NCBI RefSeq assembly: GCF_014654615.1
Contig: NZ_BNBB01000008.1
Span: 62,001-126,000, forward strand
Direction of reading: 5' to 3'
Source of the DNA: Streptosporangium violaceochromogenes
Lineage (GTDB): Bacteria > Actinomycetota > Actinomycetes > Streptosporangiales > Streptosporangiaceae
DNA length: 64,000 nt
Numbering within the stretch: position 1 is the stretch's first letter; every line of letters begins with the position of its first letter. A program made the translations under genes and the position numbers. A model generated the notes under the pieces. The model was given only the letters and a program-made list of their open reading frames with translations, searched no databases and was not told the DNA's origin. Below are positions 59,874 through 64,000 of the stretch, piece after piece.

Positions 59874-62800
59874 TCAGTCGGCGTCGTGTTCCCTCAGCCG
59901 CTGGCTGATCACCTGGGTCACCCCGTCGCCCCGCATCGACACGCCGTACAGGGCGTCGGCGATCTCCATCGTGCGTTTCTGGTGGGTGATGACGATGATC
60001 TGTGACGTCCGCCGCAGTTCTTCGAACAGGGTCAGCAGGCGCTGGGTGTTGGTGTCGTCCAGGGCCGCCTCGACCTCGTCCATCACATAGAACGGCGAGG
60101 GCCGCGCCTTGAAGATGGAGACGAGGAAGGCCACGGCGGTGAGCGACCGCTCGCCGCCCGACAGCAGTGAGAGCCGCTTGACCTTCTTACCCGGCGGCCG
60201 GGCCTCGACCTCGACCCCCGTGGTCAGCATGTCGGCGGGATCGGTGAGCAGCAGCCTGCCCTCGCCGCCGGGGAAGACCCGGGTGAAGATCGTCTCGAAC
60301 TCGCGGGCCACGTCCTCGTAGGCGGCCGCGAACACCTGCTCGACCCGCTCGTCCACCTCCTTGACGACGAGCAGCAGGTCACGCCGGGTCTTCTTGAGAT
60401 CCTCCAGCTGTGAGGTCAGGAAGGCGTGCCGCTCCTCCAGCGCGGCGAACTCCTCAAGCGCCAGCGGGTTGACCTTGCCGAGCTGGGCCATCTGCCGGTC
60501 GGCCGCCTTGGCACGCCGCTCCTGCTCCTGGCGGTCGTAGGGCACCGGGTCGCCGTCGACGGCGGGGACCGGCTCGGCCGGGCCGTACTCGGCGATGAGC
60601 GTGTCGGGCTCCACGCCGTACTCCTCCACCGCGCGGGTCTCCAGCTGCTCCAGGCGCATCCGCCGCTCGGTTCTGGCCACCTCGCTGCCGTGCGCCCGGT
60701 TGATCAGCTTGTCCAGCTCGGCGGACAGCTCCCGGACCCGCAGCCGGACGGCCTTGAGCGAGGCGTCGATCTGCCCGCGCGCCCGCTCGGCCTCGTCGCG
60801 TTCGGCGGCCGCCAGGGTAAGTGAGGCCTCCAGCAGGCCGAGCGCCACCTCGGTCCCCCGGACGACCGCCCGCGCCACCTGCCCCTGCCTGCGCCGCCGC
60901 TCGCGCAGTTCGGCGGCCCTGGCGCGCTCGTCGCGTTCCCGCTCGGCCGCCCGGAGCAGCTCGGCGGCCCTGCCCTCGATGCCCCTGACCCGCTCCTCCG
61001 CCGTCCGTACGGCCAGGCGCGCCTCCATCTCGGCCTGCCTGGCCGTCGCGCAGATCTCGGCGAGCTCGTCGCGCATCCCGGTGGTCGGCTCGCTCTCGCG
61101 CTCGGCGGCGTCCGCCGCGGCGGCGAGCCGCTCCTCCAGCTCGGCAAGGCCGGCCGCGTCGCGGTCGCGGGCCTCCCCGGCCGCGCGCACCGCCCCGGCC
61201 AGCCGCTCGCACTCCTGACGGGCCGCCTCGGCCGCCGCGCCCAGCTCGGCCAGACGCCTGGCCGAGGCGGCGGCCCTCTGATCGGCCTCCCGCTCACGGG
61301 CCCGGAGGCCGTCCAGGGCGGCCTGGGCTGCGTCGGCCCCCGCCTGGGCGGCCTGCACACCGAGCCGCGCCTCGTTCACCCCCGCCTGGGCGCGCTCGAC
61401 GCCGAACCGGGCCTCCGCCTCCGCCTCGGCCGCCTCCTCCAGCACGGCGGCGGCCCGCTCGGCGTCCTGTCCCGCCGCGATGAGGGCGGCCCCCGCCTCG
61501 TCCAGCGCCGCCCGCATCTGAAGCGCCGAGGTGCCGTCCGCGGAGCCGCCCCGGGCGGCGTAGCGGCCCAGCAGATCGCCCGCACGGGTGACGGCCCGCA
61601 GCTCGGGCCGGCGCTCCACGACGGCCCGCGCGGTCTCCAGGTCGTCGACGACCAGCACCCCCGACAGCAGGTGCGCGACCGCGGCCCGCAGCTCGGAGGG
61701 GACGGTGACCAGGTCGATCGCCCACCGGGCACCGGCCACCGGCACCCCGTCCGGCGCCGCCCCGTCACCGGGGGAGGCGACGACCAGGGCGGCCCGGCCG
61801 CCCTCGGTGTCCCGGAGGAAACCGAGGGCGCCGGCGGCGGCCCGCAGGGACTCCACGGCGACGGCCTCGGCCTGCGCGCCCAGCACGGCGGCGACGGCCA
61901 CCTCGGCGCCGGGCGCGACGGTCAGCATGGTGGCGACCGGGCCGAGCACCCCCGCCAGGCCGGCGGCCAGCAGGGCCGCGGCGCCGTCCGCCCCCCGGGC
62001 CAGGCCGAGTTCGAGGGCCTCGAACCTGGCCTCCAGCGCGGCGACCCTGCGCCGCGCCTCCTGGTCGGCCTCGCGGGCGGCGGCGAGGGCGGCTCCGGCG
62101 GCGGCGAGGGCGGCGTCCGGGCCCGCGACGGCGGCCCCCGCCTCCTCCAGCACGGCCCTGGCCCGCTCCACGGCCTGCCGCGCCTGTTCCACGGCCTCCA
62201 GGGCGATCTCCAGCTCCTCCGCCAGGGCCGGGTCGGTCTCCGGATCGGCCCGCCGCCGCTCCTCGTGCTCGGCCCCGGCCCGTTCGGCCCGCCGCCCGGC
62301 CTCCCGCAGGGAGAGCGTCAGCCGCCCGATCTCCTCCTCGGCCGCCTCCACCCGGCTGCGCGCGGCGCCTTCCTGCCCCCGAAGCCTGGCCAGGCCCTCG
62401 CGCCGGTCGGCCGAGGCCCTGGCCTCGGCGGCCAGCCGCCGCTCCTCGGCCGCGAGCGCCGCCTCGCTCTCGGTGCGCCCGGCCACGGCCTCGGCCAGGC
62501 CGTCGCGCTCCTGGTCGAGCAGCTCGGCCAGGACCCGTTCCTGCTCCCGGATCTCCTCCGCCTCGCGCTCGTAGTCCTCCGGGTCGCGCCCGCGCCGCTC
62601 GACGGCGTGCTCGACGGCGTTGCGATGCCGCTCGGCGGCCAGCCCCTCAAGGCCCCGCAGGCGCTCGCGGAGCGAGGAGAGGCGAAAGTAGGTCTCCTGG
62701 GCGGCGGCCAGGCGGGGCTGGGCGGCGGCCTCGGCGGCCTCCAGCTCCGTCTCGGTGACCTGCCCCTGCTCCAGCTCGGCCTCCACGGCCGTACGGCGGG

Positions 62801-63557
62801 CGAGCACGGCGGCCTCGTCGGCGGTCTCCCGCTCCAGGGTGGTGCGCAGGGTGAGCACGTCGTCGGCGAGCAGCCGGAGCCGGGCGTCGCGCAGGTCGGC
62901 CTGGATGACGGCGGCCCTGCGGGCGATCTCGGCCTGACGTCCCAGCGGCTTGAGCTGGCGCCGCAGTTCCGTGGTCAGGTCCTGGACACGGGTGAGGTTG
63001 GCCTGCATGGCGTCCAGCTTCCGCAGCGCCTTCTCCTTGCGCTTGCGGTGCTTCAGGACACCCGCGGCCTCCTCGATGAAGGCCCGCCGGTCCTCGGGGC
63101 CGGCGTGCAGCACCTGGTCGAGCTGTCCCTGCCCGACGATGACGTGCATCTCGCGGCCGATACCGGAGTCGGACAGCAACTCCTGGATGTCGAGCAGCCG
63201 GCAGGTGTCGCCGTTGATGGCGTACTCGCTCTGACCGGCCCGGAACATCAGGCGGCTGATCGTGACCTCGGTGTAGTCGATCGGGAGCGCGCCGTCGGTG
63301 TTGTCGATGGTGAGCGTGACCTCGGCGCGGCCCAGCGGCGCCCGCGAGGCGGTGCCGGCGAAGATGACGTCCTCCATCTTGCCGCCGCGCAGCGACTTGG
63401 CGCTGTGCTCGCCCATCACCCAGGCCAGGGCGTCGACCACGTTGGACTTTCCGGAGCCGTTGGGGCCGACGACCGCGGTGATGCCGGGCTCGAAGCGGAG
63501 GGTGGTGGCCGAGGCGAAGGACTTGAACCCGCGCAGGGTGAGGGTCTTGAGATACAT
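59874..63557 (-). CDS. smc: Chromosome segregation protein SMC
   Basis: 1227 residues from ATG 63557 after GGAGGGCGGGA. Walker A VVGPNGSGKSNVVDAL at 29-44, Q-loop region VIVGQGQLDQVL, long coiled coil, hinge near 500-640 (LLAAGLAGVLGPVATMLTVA), second coiled coil, then signature LSLLSGGERSLTAVAFL and Walker B PFYVMDEVEAALDD near the end. It dimerises and with ScpAB organises the chromosome. Coiled-coil arms are unusually rich in Ala/Glu/Arg, as expected at this GC content. Probably co-transcribed with ftsY. Confidence 0.96.
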   Translation of the reverse strand: MYLKTLTLRGFKSFASATTLRFEPGITAVVGPNGSGKSNVVDALAWVMGEHSAKSLRGGKMEDVIFAGTASRAPLGRAEVTLTIDNTDGALPIDYTEVTISRLMFRAGQSEYAINGDTCRLLDIQELLSDSGIGREMHVIVGQGQLDQVLHAGPEDRRAFIEEAAGVLKHRKRKEKALRKLDAMQANLTRVQDLTTELRRQLKPLGRQAEIARRAAVIQADLRDARLRLLADDVLTLRTTLERETADEAAVLARRTAVEAELEQGQVTETELEAAEAAAQPRLAAAQETYFRLSSLRERLRGLEGLAAERHRNAVEHAVERRGRDPEDYEREAEEIREQERVLAELLDQERDGLAEAVAGRTESEAALAAEERRLAAEARASADRREGLARLRGQEGAARSRVEAAEEEIGRLTLSLREAGRRAERAGAEHEERRRADPETDPALAEELEIALEAVEQARQAVERARAVLEEAGAAVAGPDAALAAAGAALAAAREADQEARRRVAALEARFEALELGLARGADGAAALLAAGLAGVLGPVATMLTVAPGAEVAVAAVLGAQAEAVAVESLRAAAGALGFLRDTEGGRAALVVASPGDGAAPDGVPVAGARWAIDLVTVPSELRAAVAHLLSGVLVVDDLETARAVVERRPELRAVTRAGDLLGRYAARGGSADGTSALQMRAALDEAGAALIAAGQDAERAAAVLEEAAEAEAEARFGVERAQAGVNEARLGVQAAQAGADAAQAALDGLRAREREADQRAAASARRLAELGAAAEAARQECERLAGAVRAAGEARDRDAAGLAELEERLAAAADAAERESEPTTGMRDELAEICATARQAEMEARLAVRTAEERVRGIEGRAAELLRAAERERDERARAAELRERRRRQGQVARAVVRGTEVALGLLEASLTLAAAERDEAERARGQIDASLKAVRLRVRELSAELDKLINRAHGSEVARTERRMRLEQLETRAVEEYGVEPDTLIAEYGPAEPVPAVDGDPVPYDRQEQERRAKAADRQMAQLGKVNPLALEEFAALEERHAFLTSQLEDLKKTRRDLLLVVKEVDERVEQVFAAAYEDVAREFETIFTRVFPGGEGRLLLTDPADMLTTGVEVEARPPGKKVKRLSLLSGGERSLTAVAFLVSIFKARPSPFYVMDEVEAALDDTNTQRLLTLFEELRRTSQIIVITHQKRTMEIADALYGVSMRGDGVTQVISQRLREHDAD

Positions 63558-63721
63558 TCCCGCCCTCCGTCCGCCCGGGTGCCCGGCGTCCGCCGGTGGC
63601 ACCACCCGTCACCGCCCAGCGCCCCGGAGAACAGGCCTTTCCCCCGCCGTCCGGTCGCTCCCGCCTGGGAAGACTACCGTTCTTCACCCGCGCTCGCCCG
63701 TTCACCGCCTATGGTGCCCTG

Positions 63722-64000
63722 CATGGACGCGGAACGCGGTGACGGCGAGGCTCCAGCATCCCCGCGCGGCGGGGAGGGTCTTCTCAGGCGGCGGGCCTTC
63801 CTGGTGGGCGGGGGGCTGACCGTCCTGGGCCTCGGGGGGGCCGCCCTGGCGATCGGGCCCGACGGCTTCCGGGACGCCTACGCCCACATCGTCTGCGGCT
63901 CGCTCCCCGAGCCGCCGCGGGCGCGGCCGGGCAGGTTACAGCAGGGCACGCTGGACGGCCGGCAGGTGATCGTCGCGCTGCCGCCGCGGGCCCGGGGCGC
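63722..64000 (+). CDS. Start of a Tat-exported protein (partial)
   Basis: 93 codons to the window end, still open. The N-terminus has a twin-arginine signal (LLRRRAFLVGG, then a hydrophobic core GLTVLGLGGAALAIG). After it comes RPGRLQQGTLDGRQVIVALPP, which resembles the start of secreted alpha/beta-hydrolase (esterase) domains, but too little is present to be sure. A TTA leucine codon (in GRLQQG) suggests possible bldA dependence. Divergent from smc. Confidence 0.6.

Overview
The window is GC-rich throughout, with the codon use, start codons (many GTG, a few TTG) and gene families of a mycelial actinomycete. SAM-methyltransferase PF04672, an orphan DUF397 protein, GPGG-motif and DUF4235/DUF6458/DUF6328 proteins, a SigR-like sigma factor and scattered TTA codons point to Streptosporangiaceae or a close relative (inference, not proven). 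There are no rRNA genes and no CRISPR array. Two identical tRNA-Lys(CTT) genes are present.

Left edge (1-4.5 kb): the N-terminal 1089 residues of a PglW-like kinase (NERD domain, degenerate kinase, intact kinase, helix-hairpin-helix) run off the window. This is the signature kinase of type 2 BREX / phage growth limitation. Immediately beside it an FAD/NAD(P) oxidoreductase gene has lost its 5' part, so a probable defence-island boundary lies near 3268-3365. 4.5-10.8 kb: a minus-strand catabolic operon of an RpiR regulator, an APC permease, a glutamine-synthetase homologue, a TIM-barrel amidohydrolase (together the two halves of a FluG-like protein) and an M20 amidohydrolase. It lies divergent from a dihydrolipoyl dehydrogenase gene.

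12-24 kb: secreted proteins of unknown function, a STAS antagonist, small conserved genes and a PF04672 methyltransferase, then a segment bounded by the two tRNA-Lys genes. That segment carries stress-type small genes (PRC barrel with a SigB-like promoter, DUF6328, GPGG, BON, DUF4235, DUF6458), a metallophosphoesterase, a GT4 glycosyltransferase, a shikimate-kinase-like protein and a LuxR regulator. 24-33 kb: OsmC, a CurA-type reductase, a PF04020 membrane protein, a LacI regulator next to an amidohydrolase/cysteine-dioxygenase pair, a GDPD, an MFS permease and a secreted ricin-type lectin.

33-50 kb: a shortened adenylate-forming-enzyme homologue, a repetitive gene-free stretch, a STAND/LuxR regulator divergent from an ABC exporter, a class B PBP homologue with two of three catalytic motifs altered, a TetR/GH1 beta-glucosidase pair sharing a palindromic operator, a coiled-coil exported protein, an aldehyde dehydrogenase, pta-ackA (phosphotransacetylase and acetate kinase), and an alpha/beta hydrolase. 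50-64 kb: housekeeping and nitrogen genes: typA, an orphan DUF397, the fmdB-amiS-fmdA formamide/amide operon, a lipoprotein polysaccharide deacetylase, a SigR-like sigma factor without an adjacent RsrA, ftsY, smc and the start of a Tat-exported protein.

The most unusual signals are the PglW boundary with its disrupted neighbour, the PBP with SAFE/SCD in place of SxxK/SxN plus a duplicated KTG box, the paired identical hairpins at 24.3 kb, and the split FluG-like operon.
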